From contig NC_064820.1 of assembly GCF_024166365.1 (NCBI RefSeq), positions 60,799,501-60,863,500 on the forward strand: a DNA stretch of 64,000 nt. The letters run 5' to 3'. Source of the DNA: Elephas maximus indicus (Eukaryota; Chordata; Mammalia; Proboscidea; Elephantidae). The position numbers and the translations under genes were made by a program. Every line of letters begins with the position of its first letter. Within the stretch, counting starts at the first letter, position 1. The notes beneath the pieces are model-generated. The model did not search any database, was not told the DNA's origin, and saw only the letters and a list, made by a program, of their open reading frames with translations. This document shows positions 11,459-22,185 of this stretch, piece by piece.

Positions 11459-12110
11459 ATTTATTTCATTTTGTTGTTGTTGTTGTTGAAAATATACAAG
11501 GCAGAATGTACGCCAATTCAACAATTTCTACATGTACAATTCAGTGACACTGATCACATTTAAATCGTGCAACTATTCTCACCCTCCTTTTCCGCAAACT
11601 CGCTGCCCCCTAAGTTTCTTATCTAATCTTTCAAGTTGCTGCTGTCAATTTGATCCCACCCAGATAGGTCTTAAAAGAGCATAGTGTTCAAGGCATACAA
11701 CTTCACTGTTAAGCTAAACTATTGTTTGGTTTTAAGAAGAATTCAGGGGCTACTTTTGTTTTAGTATTTAAAGATTATCTCAGGGCAACAGCTTTGGGGG
11801 TTCATCCAGCCTCCATGGCACCAGAAAGCCTAGTTCCCATGTGAATTTGAAACTCTGTTCTACATTTTCCCCCTTTTGATCAGGATTCTGCTATAGAATA
11901 TTTGATCAAAATGTTCAGTAGTAATACCCAGGCACGGTCCAGTTCTTCTGGTCTCATGGCAAAGGGTGACTGAAGGCTGTTTAATTTCTATCTCCAGTTA
12001 TGGCCTCACCTCAGAGATCCAGAGGTAAATACTCAACTACTTACTTGACATTTTTTGGTAGGCATTTCAAAACTCCGCCCTCTCACATCCAATCCATCAA
12101 CAAACTTCCA
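11459..12110 (-). mobile_element. L1 3'-end-type retroposon fragment, antisense
   Basis: It starts at a TTG-repeat run and shares blocks with the fragments at 38295-38775 and 55203-56041 (for example CTGTTCTACATTTTCCCCC and CCAGTTCTTCTGGTCTCATG). The L1 assignment is an inference from the poly-A tails of the better copies. Confidence 0.55.
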
Positions 12111-12112
12111 AA

Positions 12113-12303
12113 ACCCCAAATCCACCACTGCCGAGTCGATTTGACTCATAGTGATGCTGGAGGACAGAAGAGAACTACCCCATAGGTTTCCAAAGCTGTA
12201 GTCTTTACCGAGGCAGACTGTCACATCTTTCTCTCATGGTTTCCAACTGCCAATCTGTCGATTAGCAGCTGAGTGCTTTCATCACTGTGCCACCAGGGCT
12301 CCC
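12113..12303 (-). mobile_element. AfroSINE, long variant
   Basis: Tail and head as usual, with an extra central block (GCAGACTGTCACATCTTTCT) not found in the common form. Confidence 0.85.
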
Positions 12304-12339
12304 TAATTTAAAAGAATTAAAATCATACATATTTTCTAA

Positions 12340-13735
12340 CCACAGCAGACTTAAATTAAAAACCAATAACACACAGAAGGGCAAATACTGTATGATTCCA
12401 CTCATATAAAATACCTAGAATAGACAAATGAAAAGAGACAGAAAGTAGATACGTGGCTACCAGGGACTAGGGGATGGGGAAAATAGGGAGTAATTGCTTA
12501 ATAGGTAAAGAATTTTTGTTTGGGGCAATAATTAAATTTTTAAAATAAATAGGGTGACGGTTGCACACGCACACACAAAACAAAAAACTACAATATCTAG
12601 GAAAATTCCAAATATTTGGAAATTTTGAAACATACTTCTAAATAATCATCAATCAAAAAAATGACAAGGGAAAGTAGAAAACATTTTGAACTGAATGATA
12701 ATAAAAATACAAATATCAAAATTCCTGGAATTCACGTAAAGTAACGCTGGAAGGAAAATTACAACTTTAAATGCTTAGTATATTAGAAAAAAGATCTAAA
12801 ATCAGTGACCTAAGGTTCTACTTTAAGAAGCTAGAAAAAGAACAGCAAAGGAAACTCAAAGCAAGTAAGAAAAAGGAAATAATAAAGAACAGAAATCAAC
12901 AAAATAGAAAATAGACCAAAAAAAAAGAGAACATTAATAAAATTTTATAAAAACTGCTTCTTAGAAAAGACCGACAAACACCCAGTTAGACTGATGGAGA
13001 AAAAAAAGAGAATGCCCATTACCAAAGTCAGGAATTAAAAGTGGAGTTAGCACTAGGGATCATACAGACATTAAGAGGAGAATAAGAAAATATTTATGAA
13101 CAACTTTATGCCAATAAATCTGACAACTTAGATGAAATGAATAAATTCCATGAAAAAATAATTTACCAAATTTGACACTAATGAAACAAAAAATTTGAAC
13201 AGCCCTATATCTTTAAATTGAATTCATTATCAAAGAATACTCCAAGCCCAAATGGTTTCACTGGTGAATTCCACCATACATTCTAATACAAATCACACCA
13301 ATCTTAAAAAATTTTTTTCAGAAAATGGAAGTGAACGCTTCCCAACTCATTTTATGAGACCAGCATAAGCCTAATACCAAACGCTGAAAAATAAAACTAA
13401 AACAAGGCATGGACCTGGGAATTAAAAAACACTTCAAAATAAATGTGGACTGATAACAAAAGCATATATGAAAGCCTGTAGGATGTGACCAAAGAGGTAC
13501 TCATGACTGTGTAGTGTTATCTCAGGAATCAAAGGATGGTTCAGCATTTGACAATAAAAAAAATAAAAATAAATTTTTTTATGTGTCATCATAATTTGTT
13601 ACATGAACAGAGAATAGGAGAGAAACGAAAAGATCATCTTAATGCATAGCAAAGCATTTGATATTCATTTAAAATTTATGACAAAAACTCTTCGCAAATT
13701 AGAAATACAAAGAAACTTTACAAAGTAACTCCATA
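12340..13735 (+). mobile_element. L1M relic: 3' UTR piece then ORF2 piece
   Basis: 12340-12570 resembles an L1M 3' UTR (GTATGATTCCACTCATATAAA; GGTGACGGTTGCACAC). 12590-13735 resembles L1 ORF2 reverse-transcriptase DNA (CCCAAATGGTTTCACTGGTG; CCCAACTCATTTTATGAG). The order (3' UTR before ORF2) means two copies or a rearrangement. It is full of stops. Confidence 0.75.
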
Positions 13736-13751
13736 AAACATATACATATTT

Positions 13752-13845
13752 AAAAAACCAAACTTGTTGCCATGAAGTCAACTGTGAATCATGGTAACCC
13801 TATGTGTTACAGAGTAGAACTGCTCTCTAAGGTCTTCCATAAAGT
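13752..13845 (-). mobile_element. AfroSINE fragment
   Basis: The tail (CTTGTTGCCATGAAGTCAAC) and the GAGTAGAACTGCTC block are kept; the centre is mostly missing and the end is CCACCAGG. Confidence 0.65.
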
Positions 13846-14205
13846 ATACCCACCAGGAAATTACAGTAAAAATTAAAGTGACACCTTAGAAACAAAAAAG
13901 GATGAAGCAGGCTTACACAAACTAATGTGAGCAGAGACCCAAATTAAAGTTTTAAGTAAATAAAAGGAGTTGCAGATAGAATACGTTTTATTTTAAAAAC
14001 ACATAAAATACTATGTATATTTTATGGGAACATACACAGGTATGTAAATGCAAAGAAATAAGAGGGACAGAAAACACATCAGTCTGGTAACTTCTGAGGG
14101 GAGGAAACAAGGTCCAGAACTGGTGGAAGTACAGGGTACAGGGAGACTTTAGCCTTATCTGCCATGTTTCTGTTCATGATAAGAAGAATGTTTTTATTAA
14201 TTACT

Positions 14206-14412
14206 GAAGCCAAAACAAACTAATTGCTGCCAAGTCAATACCAACTCATAGTGACTCTATGGGACAGAGCAGAACTGCCCCATAGGGTTTCCAAGGCTGC
14301 AAACCTACCAAGACTCCCACATCTATCTCCCGGGGAGCAGCTAGTGGTTTAGAACCACCAACCTTTTTCAGTTAGCAGCTGAGCAGTTTAACCACTGCAC
14401 CACCAGGGCACC
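14206..14412 (-). mobile_element. AfroSINE, long variant
   Basis: Long form with the central ACTCCCACATCTATCTCCCG block. A 13-bp direct repeat TTTATTAATTACT flanks it at 14193-14205 and 14413-14425. Confidence 0.92.
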
Positions 14413-14439
14413 TTTATTAATTACTTAATCACCCCCTAC

Positions 14440-14592
14440 AAAAACAACAACAAACCCATTGCCCTCGAGCGGATTCTGACTCATAGCCCACCCTATAGGA
14501 CAGAGTAGAACTGCCCCAAAGGGTTTCTAAGGAGTGGCTGGTGGATTCAAACTGCCAACTTTTTGGTTAGCAGCTGAGTTCTTAACCACTGT
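14440..14592 (-). mobile_element. AfroSINE, head slightly truncated
   Basis: Tail CCCATTGCCCTCGAGCG to TTCTTAACCACTGT; the last bases of the head are lost. Confidence 0.85.
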
Positions 14593-14892
14593 AATTAATT
14601 ACTGAGATAACTAAAAATTAATTTTAATACTATACATTCTAAAAGCACTAAAAATATATACAAATACTGCCTTTTTTTTTTTTTAAGATAAACACATTAC
14701 TTCTGTTAAGGATTCAACTAGTGCTTTTTGGCTCTTTGTGAGTTTGAAGACTATAAAGCTACTTTCTTTGAATGCCATCCTGAAAATGAATTGATTCCAT
14801 TTAGCAAATCAGGTAAATCTGAGTTATGCCAAACTACCAAAAACAGCATGTGAGTGCAAAGCCTCTAGAGTTTGGCAATATCCTATATGATA

Positions 14893-15091
14893 TGTTGTTG
14901 TTGTCATTAGGTGCCGTCAAGTTGGTTCCGACTCATAGCGACCCTATGCACAACAGAAGGAAACAATGCCTGGTCCTGTGCCATCCTTACAATCGTTATG
15001 CTCGAGCCCATTGTTGCAGCCACTGTGTCAATCCACCTCGTTGAGGGTCTTCCTCTTTTCCACTGACCCTGTACTTTGCCAAGCATGATAT
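14893..15091 (-). mobile_element. RTE LINE 3' fragment, about 200 bp
   Basis: 3' end repeat (TTGTTGTTG), GGTGCCGTCAAGTTGG and the RTE 3' UTR up to CCAAGCATGATA, then unique sequence just before the SETD9 CpG island. Confidence 0.88.
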
Positions 15092-15393
15092 TAGAGTAAA
15101 ATAAAGACTGTGGCAGATACTTTTTCTTTCCTTTTATTCAAATTATGGACTAGAACAAATTAGTCCAGAGGCCTGAATTTTCACTAGGTATGACCTGTTC
15201 AATTTAGACAGTAGGTTAGGATCCACCCGCACTTTTGGGGCAGATTAGGGAAACAGAGCCGGGTTCGGAACCCGAGGGCGGCGACGGAGGAGGGCGGGAC
15301 AACGCGGCCTCCGCTCCTCCCCGGCCGGGGCGGGCCCGAGACCGCAACCCGCTGCGCCCGCGCCGTCCTCGCTCAAGGCGCCGCGGGGCAGCC

Positions 15394-15491
15394 ATGCCGG
15401 GCCGCCTGCTGCGAGGCCTGCGGCAGCGATGGCGCCGATACAAGTACCGCTTCGTACCGTGGATCGCGCTCAACCTCAGCCATAACCCGAG
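15394..15491 (+). CDS. SETD9: SETD9 coding exon 1
   Basis: It encodes residues 1-32 plus two bases of codon 33 and ends ccgAG|GTGAGA. It lies inside the CpG island and carries the arginine-rich N-terminus. Confidence 0.93.
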
Positions 15492-18400
15492 GTGAGAGGG
15501 CCAAGCCAGGGACTCCCTCCTTCAGCCTCCCGACGGCACGGCGACCGCGGGGCCCACATTGGCCGGATCGTGGGACGGGTGGAGTCTGACGCGGCCGAAG
15601 CCGGAGGCGGCCGAGGGGCGGGAGGCGGTCCAGGGTCCAGATTGGGGTGGGACCCGAGGTGGGCAAGGCCTGAGGCGGCCTAGGAGTCTGAGGCCGAGGC
15701 GGGCGGGGCCAGAGGCGGGTGAGACCTGAGGGGGGCGAGGTCAGGTGGGCGGAGCCAGAGGCGGGCGGAGCCCAAGGTGGGCGTAGCTTGAGGCTGAAGG
15801 AGCCCGAGGCAGGCGGAGCAAGAGACGGGTGGGGCCTGACGGGGCGGAGCCTGGGGTGGGCGGGGCCTAGAGGCTCGTTTCCCAGCGCTTCCTGCGCTGT
15901 GGGGGCCTGTGAGACCCGGGGGTGCGGCGGTTACTCAGCCAGTGGTCACCTATTGACCGGGCCTTATGTGCTGGGGCGTCTGACGGCATCCCGTATCTCG
16001 GCAAAACTCAAACTTTTAAAAGAAAGGAAAGCTCCTCCCGCTTGAGGGTGTGGCCTTCTATTAAGACATAGTTAGGACTTTAAACTTCCTCAGAAAAGCC
16101 AAACCGGGGTTTATATTCACAGCTCGGTAGAAGTATTTTATGTGGTGAAAGCAATCCATCTCGGCTGAGAGGATGACGGCTTGGAGTAGTTAACGCATAA
16201 AAACCAGCGTAAAGCAACTAAAAACCCATCGGAGTGTTGGGTTTTTATAATACAGGGTCCGCGCCACGAAGGGAAATGGTAAAGCTGTCCCTTGTGAAGA
16301 AAGGAACCTAGCTTGAGGGGGTTTGCCGTGGGCTCAGTGTTTCTGCCCGCCTTGTACGTGGCGTGCTAACGATCTGGAAGGGTCCACATTATGCTCTCTA
16401 AATATGCGGCCACGTCTCCGCTGAAGGCCGGTTAATAACCAAGGAATTTTCCCAAAGTTTCATACTGCTGACTTATGAATTAGAAGCATTATTACTATAG
16501 GCGAGAATTGTTCTCTTTGGGGTTTAGAAGTAACAGTAATACAATTATGAAAATTAAAATGTCATTAAAGAAGTAAGTACTCTTGGTTGAAAATGTGACA
16601 AAGCAACATTGACTTAAATTTATCTCTAAAACAACACACCTTTAAAAAGAGCCATCTCAATGTGATGAGTCCTCATTATGTGATAACATTTAAGTGGCTC
16701 CGATGTAGTGGGAAAAAGCTGAGCTCTGTTTTTGGCTGTGTCACTCACCAACATTCAGACTTCCGATCAAGTTCCCTAACGTCTCCAAGCCTCTCTTTCC
16801 TTGTCTCCAAAAATCAGCTAAAGTATGTAAAGACCCAATGGCATTTGTCACAGAGGGGGCCTTTCATAAATGGCTGTTGTTAGCTTGTGTGGGTATTGTT
16901 GGGAATTAGGTAACTAAAGCTATCTCAAACAATTCTTTCCCAAACTTCTCTTGTTTCAGTCACATAAGACTCATCTTTATGTTGTTTAAGGCCAGTAGCC
17001 CAGGAGGCATCAAGAAAGTCTGGCTTTTATGAGTTGAAGGATAGTGAATAGAAACTTCTCCCGTTTTCAGGACCCTCCGATATGTTCCAGAGGAATCCAA
17101 AGACAAAGTTTTATCAGATGAAGAGGTCCTAGGAACATTACTGAAAGTTTTCCAGGCTCTATTCTTAAATGATTTCAATAAACAATCAGATATCTTGACT
17201 GTGCTTCCAGAACCTGTCAAATTGAAATATCAAGACTTCCTGGCAGTTCAGCATCAAAGAGTGAAACTGCTTGAAAACAGACATCAACACCAAAGTATCT
17301 TTAAACCAGAAGAAGTTCTTTATAAGACGCTGGGTTTCAGTGTTGCCCAAGCAACTAGCTCATTGATTTCTGCTGGAAAAGGTGTCTTCGTTACTAAAGG
17401 ATTTGTACCAAAAGGCGCGGTTGTATCTATGTATCCTGGTAATGGCACGATTAGTATTTTGCCAACAGTTTTTATATACAGATAAATATGAGTTCAACAA
17501 TATGCCTAGATCTGTAATCCAGTAAGGGGTCAAATTGGAAATGAAAATTTCCATAGAATTTTTTAAAATCCTAATTTGGAAATTTACTGTTTGTAAATTA
17601 TTATTCTTAGAAAGTACTCCGGAGTATTCGTTAGGATAAATGCATTTTCTTTTAAAGAAAATTTTCTAGTCAGTGTTTAGGAGAACATGACCTACTTTGA
17701 TAAGGTGTATTATTGAGAAAGTACTAAAGGATAAGTCAGTTTGGCTTAGTTGATAACTAAAGGTAAAGGTATGGTATGGGTGAAAACATGAAAGACAGAA
17801 TTTAAAACCTGTCAATTACTGAATAAAGACCATCCTGTCATTACTATACTTGAGAAGTAAAGCAGCTTCTTTGCAAAAGGTCATTGACTATTGAATGCAT
17901 AATACAAAACCAAACCAAACCCACTGCCATCGAGTCGATTCCAACTCATAGTGACCCGATAGGACAGAGTAGAACTGCCCAATAGAGTTTCCAAGGAGCG
18001 CTTGGCGGATTCGAACAGCCGACCTCTTGGTTAACAGCCGTAGCACTTAACCACTACGCCACCAGGGTTTCCTTGAATGCATAATAGGATATGTTATTTG
18101 TTAAACTAACATTATGTTATTTGGTATAGTAGAAAACATGAATATGAAAGTCAGGTTTTAAAAAGTCAGTGTGCTACTTTTTAATTTTATATCTCTGAAC
18201 AAGGGAATCTCAGTTTACTCATATACGGTAACCTATTTTCAGGTTCTATTTAACCTGTAAAGACTAAATAGAATAAGTCAGCAAACAAATAAATAATAAA
18301 ATACGTTAACTAAGTAGATTAACGTACCTGGCATGTGGGAAGCATTCAATAAACATTTTCTCTTTTCCACCTTTGCCAGTGAAAGGGAACCAACCTGAAT

Positions 18401-21400
18401 GTTAGACTCATCTATTCTCATATATGTCTACATTATTTATTTAATTGATTATTAATAAACCATATCTCTTAAAGTACTCTTTAATAGATGTCAAATCAAA
18501 CTCTGCTTTTTAAAAAAATGTATGATTTTGTAAAAACCAAGCCTGAAATGTGATGTTTACATTTTTGCTAACTAAAATAATCATTTGATTACGTTGTATG
18601 GACAAGTTGGTTCTGTGCCTCCTTTGCTGTTGGGCACTCTTTAAAGGGGAAAGGTAGCCAAAGAAAATGTGATGGTTTAGATTGGAAGTGAAATGTTAGA
18701 AAAAGACAGAAGAATTAAATTGTTTATGTTCCACAGAAAGGTCCTTATTATCATGATTTTTTTAAATCATTTTTAACATGTTGCTGTATCTTTGTCTTGT
18801 TGTATATAATAGGTACAGTTTATCAGAAGTATGAGCCAGTCTTCTTCCAGTCCATTGGGAATCCGTTTATTTTTAGATGCCTGGATGGGGTACTCATTGA
18901 TGGAAATGATAAAGGAATATCAAAAGTTGTATACAGGTAAGTTGATGCCATGTTCAGATTTAATTACGGGAGACAAAGCCATACTTCTTACAGTGGCCAT
19001 GACCAATAGCATTTGTATTTTAAATAAAAATCTATTTAGGTAGCTGCTTTGTAGCAACTCAGTTGCCCTATTGATTAGACAAAATTTTAAGATAATTGCA
19101 CATTGTTTAATTCTAGGGCTAACTTTATATTTTTGAATTCAATTTTAAGATACAGAAGAACAATGCTTAGCTAATGTTTTCATCTGTTTCAGATCTTGCA
19201 ATGGGAGGGACCAGCTTGGCCCTTTAAAAATGAGTGATAGTACATGGCTAACTTCAGAAATGCGTAATCCACTGGCTGTAGGACAGTATGTCAACAATTG
19301 TTCAAACGGTAAGTTGGCATCATGGCACTGTGAGACTAGATATAGGGCAGTGGTTAATTCTCCTCCTTGGCCATATGACTGAGTGCCAGGAGCAGTTGAG
19401 TTTAATGTCGCAGTTTTTCAAAGCCCTTAAGTAACTAACTTTTTGAGGGCAGATATCACAGAGAGAATTGGAGGAAATAATGATGTGTATTAGTTAGAAT
19501 TTTAAAATTTACTATTTTCTGATTTTGCAGTGACTGTAGGTAATTGAGGAAACCCTGGTGGCATAGTGATTAAGAGCTACAGCTGCTAACCAAAAGGTCA
19601 GCAATTCGAATCCACCAGGCGCTCCTTAGAAACCCTGTGGGGCAACTCTACCCTGTCCTATAGGGTCACTGTGAGTTGGAATCAACTTGATGGCAACAGG
19701 TTTTTTTAACAGGTAATTGATAACACTTATGCTTTTGAACATTATTATTTTAGCATTTGTTTTACAATTAATATAGAGATTATTTTGTCAGTGCTCAAAT
19801 ACAGCCTTATAGATTAATCACAAGACTGGTATCCCCTTTCGGTTGCGAAGTTTGTAAATTATTTACTTTCTCTAAGGACTTGTCTTTCCCGTAAGTAAAA
19901 GTTTGATCATCTGGCTATATTTAGCATAGGCTTTGGTGTTAAAAAACAAAACCAAACCTGTTGCCATCAAGTCGATTTCGACTCATAGCAACCCTCTAGG
20001 ACAAAGTAAAACTGCCTCATAGGGTTTCCAAGGAGCGGCTGGTGGATTTGAACTGCCGACTTTTCAGTTAGCAGCTGAGCTCATAACCACTGTGCCACCA
20101 GGGTTAGGGAGACGTAAATTTGAAGACTGACTCTTCTACTTAACCTTTAACCTTACTGAGCTTCTGTTTCTTCCTGGTCTCAAAGAAGTAAATAATGTTT
20201 ATTTCAGTATATTAATTTGAAGCATGTTCTGATAAGTTAGAAAATGGACATAAAGTGTCATAATCCAGTACTGTTTTCTGTGACCTTGTATCATGGCCCT
20301 GTTTCTAAAAATTATGTGCTTGTCCCTAGACAGAGCAGCTAATGTCTGTTATCAGGAATTTGATGTGCCTGCGGCTTTTCCTGTAGAACTGCGGCAGTAT
20401 CTTCCAAACATTGCCTATAGCTACGACAAGCAGAGGTTAGTCTTCTACAAGAGCAGTTCCTATATCTACCTTATGCTGTACTTAGAAATACTTCCTCAGA
20501 ATAGGCTGTGTAGAAATTCAAGTGAGATTTTGAGTAAAAAATTATAAGTAACTTAGATTTTTATGTTCGTCACACTTTAATGTAGACTTAATTCAAATTA
20601 CAATGTTTCCATTAACTTAGCTCATTCTGCTTATTATTATCATTTTCAGTCTATGTAGTACTTCACAAGGATTAACCTTATAGTTTTTTTCCAATTGATT
20701 CTATTGTTTTTCCTAGTCACAAAATCTTCTAATACATTTTACTTTAATCAGTTTAAGATCATGTTCTCTACCTCACATGAGAGCACCCAACTGAAGAAGA
20801 AAGGGGTCAGATTACACTGTACTATTTCTTTTGCCCATTTCACGATTAGATTAGAAAACCTAATAGTGAAAAAAAAGGGGGGGATATATCAAGAAGATAC
20901 ATATTTTCAGTGAAACATACATTTTCTATTCATTAAGTGGAAAGTCTACTGAGAATATGCAAGTTAACATTTTTAAAATAAAGAGTTAAGTGTTCTTTAG
21001 TAACAGTCCTATAGGAAACTAGCAAACTTTATTTTTTGGGTATCCTATTAAATTGGCCTTTTAAGAAATGAGTGCTCTTTAAAGTTTGGACTATTCCCTA
21101 TACTTAAAACTTGATAGCTTTATGTGTGTGTGTATGTGTGCATGTGTGTGTTTAACAACTAGGTCTTAGCCATGTACTCTGGGGTCTAATGTCATTACCA
21201 TTCCACAAGTAGAGGAAAAGATAAATGAGTGGGAACACTGAATATATACATGTAACAGTATCTTATTAATTTTTTCCAGAAAAGGTATTCTTTTAATTGT
21301 GGTTTATATTAAGTAATGTTTCCAGCTTTGCAGAATACACAAAGATAATAAAAGAATGTTAAACTATAATGTCATTTTAAAATCCTGTTTGTAGTACCAG

Positions 21401-21757
21401 TTTTGTGGGTCTGAATATATAAACATTTTCAGAAGAGGTAACCAGTTATATAAATGTATTGATTTGTGGTCTTTTTAAAATTATCTACAATAGTCATACC
21501 CTACTTTAGAATAATTCCATCAGAGATTTCTTCATGAAAATCAAATACATAAATTAAGATAAGAGTAAGAAATCTGAATAAAGTTAGATCTGTAAAACCT
21601 GTATTGGTTATATTAAAAATATATGTTAATACTTCTAACTTTTGTGTATTTTTCTCTCTTTGTTTTCAGCCCACTTCGATGTGTCATTCTTGTCACACTC
21701 AGGGACATCAAGCAAGGAGAAGAGCTATTTTCAAATTACTATACAATTGTCAGCTAA
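15394..21757 (+). CDS. SETD9: SETD9, SET domain-containing protein 9 (complete, 6 coding exons)
   Basis: Joined exons 15394-15491, 17071-17438, 18813-18936, 19193-19308, 20330-20435 and 21670-21757 total 900 nt, that is 299 codons plus TAA, matching the known length of human SETD9. All introns are GT-AG and every split codon closes in frame. The ATG at 15394 is the first in-frame ATG and has context gcagccATGc; the frame stays open upstream but without an ATG. The protein starts with a basic stretch (MPGRLLRGLRQRWRRYKYRF) and has a SET domain from about residue 130: GKGVF at 135-139, a Cys/Asn-rich segment with NNCSN at 231-235, and GEELFSNYY at 287-295. The NNCSN segment departs from the classical NHSC signature of SET lysine methyltransferases, so activity should not be assumed. 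The family is expected to bind S-adenosylmethionine, but its substrate is poorly known. The gene converges with MIER3. Confidence 0.95.
15646..15872 (+). repeat. GC-rich minisatellite, 16-bp period, in SETD9 intron 1
   Basis: About fourteen diverged tandem units of GGCGGGCGGAGCCTGA form lengths of mostly 16 bp. Many units keep a GC-box core (GGGCGG). It begins about 155 bp after the exon 1 donor and lies wholly inside the CpG island. Confidence 0.85.
15873..17070 (+). other. SETD9 intron 1, rest
   Basis: The sequence grades from CpG-rich to AT-rich. A MIR-like segment (about 16690-16890, with a CTCCAAGCCTCTCTTTCCTTGTCTCC block and a spacing like the MIR core) is the only repeat suspected. 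No other feature is seen. Confidence 0.5.
17071..17438 (+). CDS. SETD9: SETD9 coding exon 2
   Basis: The acceptor is cccgttttcAG|G and the donor CCTG|GTAATG. It is the longest exon (368 nt), covering the helical N-terminal half and the start of the SET domain (GKGVF, then VVSMYPG at the exon end). Confidence 0.95.
17905..18072 (-). mobile_element. AfroSINE in SETD9 intron 2
   Basis: Full-length, with a perfect 14-bp direct repeat TTGAATGCATAATA at 17891-17904 and 18073-18086. Confidence 0.95.
18130..18365 (+). repeat. MIR-like repeat in SETD9 intron 2
   Basis: CTCAGTTTACTCATATACGGTAA and later TACCTGGCATGTGGGAAGC with AATAAAC follow MIR spacing. Confidence 0.5.
18813..18936 (+). CDS. SETD9: SETD9 coding exon 3
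   Basis: The acceptor is tatataatAG|GTACAG and the donor tacAG|GTAAGT. It encodes TVYQKYEP through KGISKVVY, the insert region within the SET domain. Confidence 0.95.
19193..19308 (+). CDS. SETD9: SETD9 coding exon 4
   Basis: The acceptor is atctgtttcAG|A and the donor aacG|GTAAGT. It encodes SCNGRDQLGP through GQYVNNCSN, the position of the asparagine-containing cofactor-binding motif of SET domains. Confidence 0.95.
19548..19710 (+). mobile_element. AfroSINE in SETD9 intron 4
   Basis: Head to tail on the plus strand; direct repeat AGGTAATTGA at 19538-19547 and 19711-19720. Confidence 0.95.
19941..20106 (-). mobile_element. AfroSINE in SETD9 intron 4
   Basis: Tail AACCTGTTGCCATCAAGTCG to head CCACTGTGCCACCAGGG; duplication not clear. 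Confidence 0.9.
20330..20435 (+). CDS. SETD9: SETD9 coding exon 5
   Basis: The acceptor is tgtccctAG|AC and the donor cagAG|GTTAGT. It encodes DRAANVCYQEF through AYSYDKQ. Confidence 0.94.
20436..21669 (+). other. SETD9 intron 5, no recognised element
   Basis: AT-rich with a short TG-rich run at 21123-21150. No SINE or exon is seen. Confidence 0.5.
21670..21757 (+). CDS. SETD9: SETD9 coding exon 6 with stop
   Basis: The acceptor is ttgttttcAG|C. It encodes PLRCVILVTLRDIKQGEE and the final LFSNYYTIVS, then TAA at 21755-21757. The GEEL...YY segment is the C-terminal SET signature with its tyrosine pair. Confidence 0.95.
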
Positions 21758-22185
21758 CCTCGTCAGTCAGAAATTAGGTTTTTGACTCAGTTATTAATTC
21801 TGAGTATTTTTTTTTAATCATTTCTGAGTTCCATCTGCAGAACACTTTGAGACCCAATTGGAGTAGGAATTCTGTTTTTATTGATATTGTGTTTGTTTCA
21901 ATTCATGATAAAAGCTGTTTGCTTCATTACAATTTCAAATTTGTAATGCAGTTTCAATTTTAATTGACTTTCACCTAAATACAGTAAACCCACTGCCATT
22001 GAGTCGTAGTTCTTTAAAATCTACTGTATGACCTTGTAATTTCAGTTTTTTATTTATTTTGTATATCTCTTCGGTGCTTTATAAAATTTTAGCCAAGCCA
22101 CCAACAATTCGTGCAGTACTGTTGATGTGTACAAACTCCTGTAAAAACTATATTCTTACAGAATAAAGTAAAAAACAAAAGTATT
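21758..22185 (+). other. SETD9: SETD9 3' UTR
   Basis: AT-rich sequence after the stop runs to an AATAAA at 22162-22167. The cleavage point about 15-20 nt later is inferred. It holds a 20-nt fragment that matches the AfroSINE tail at 21987-22006. Confidence 0.7.
22162..22167 (+). terminator. SETD9: SETD9 polyadenylation signal AATAAA
   Basis: This is a canonical hexamer in gAATAAAgta about 405 nt after the SETD9 stop, and the first clear one in this strand's 3' UTR. A TG-rich run at 22219-22235 lies downstream. Confidence 0.75.

Larger units (their letters stand above)
15220..15900 (+). promoter_or_regulatory. SETD9: CpG island and promoter region of SETD9
   Basis: CpG density rises sharply from about 15220 in an otherwise AT-rich region and falls after about 15960. 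GC boxes (GGGCGG types) occur near 15292 and 15328 and many times in intron 1. No TATA box is seen just upstream of the ATG, which fits a dispersed CpG-island promoter. A short palindrome, CGGGTTC-G-GAACCCG, lies at 15260-15274. The transcription start itself cannot be read from sequence. Confidence 0.8.

Noticed and set aside
15235-15393. N-terminal extension of SETD9 in the same frame
   Set aside because: The frame is open but has no ATG; the protein from 15394 already matches the known family length of 299.
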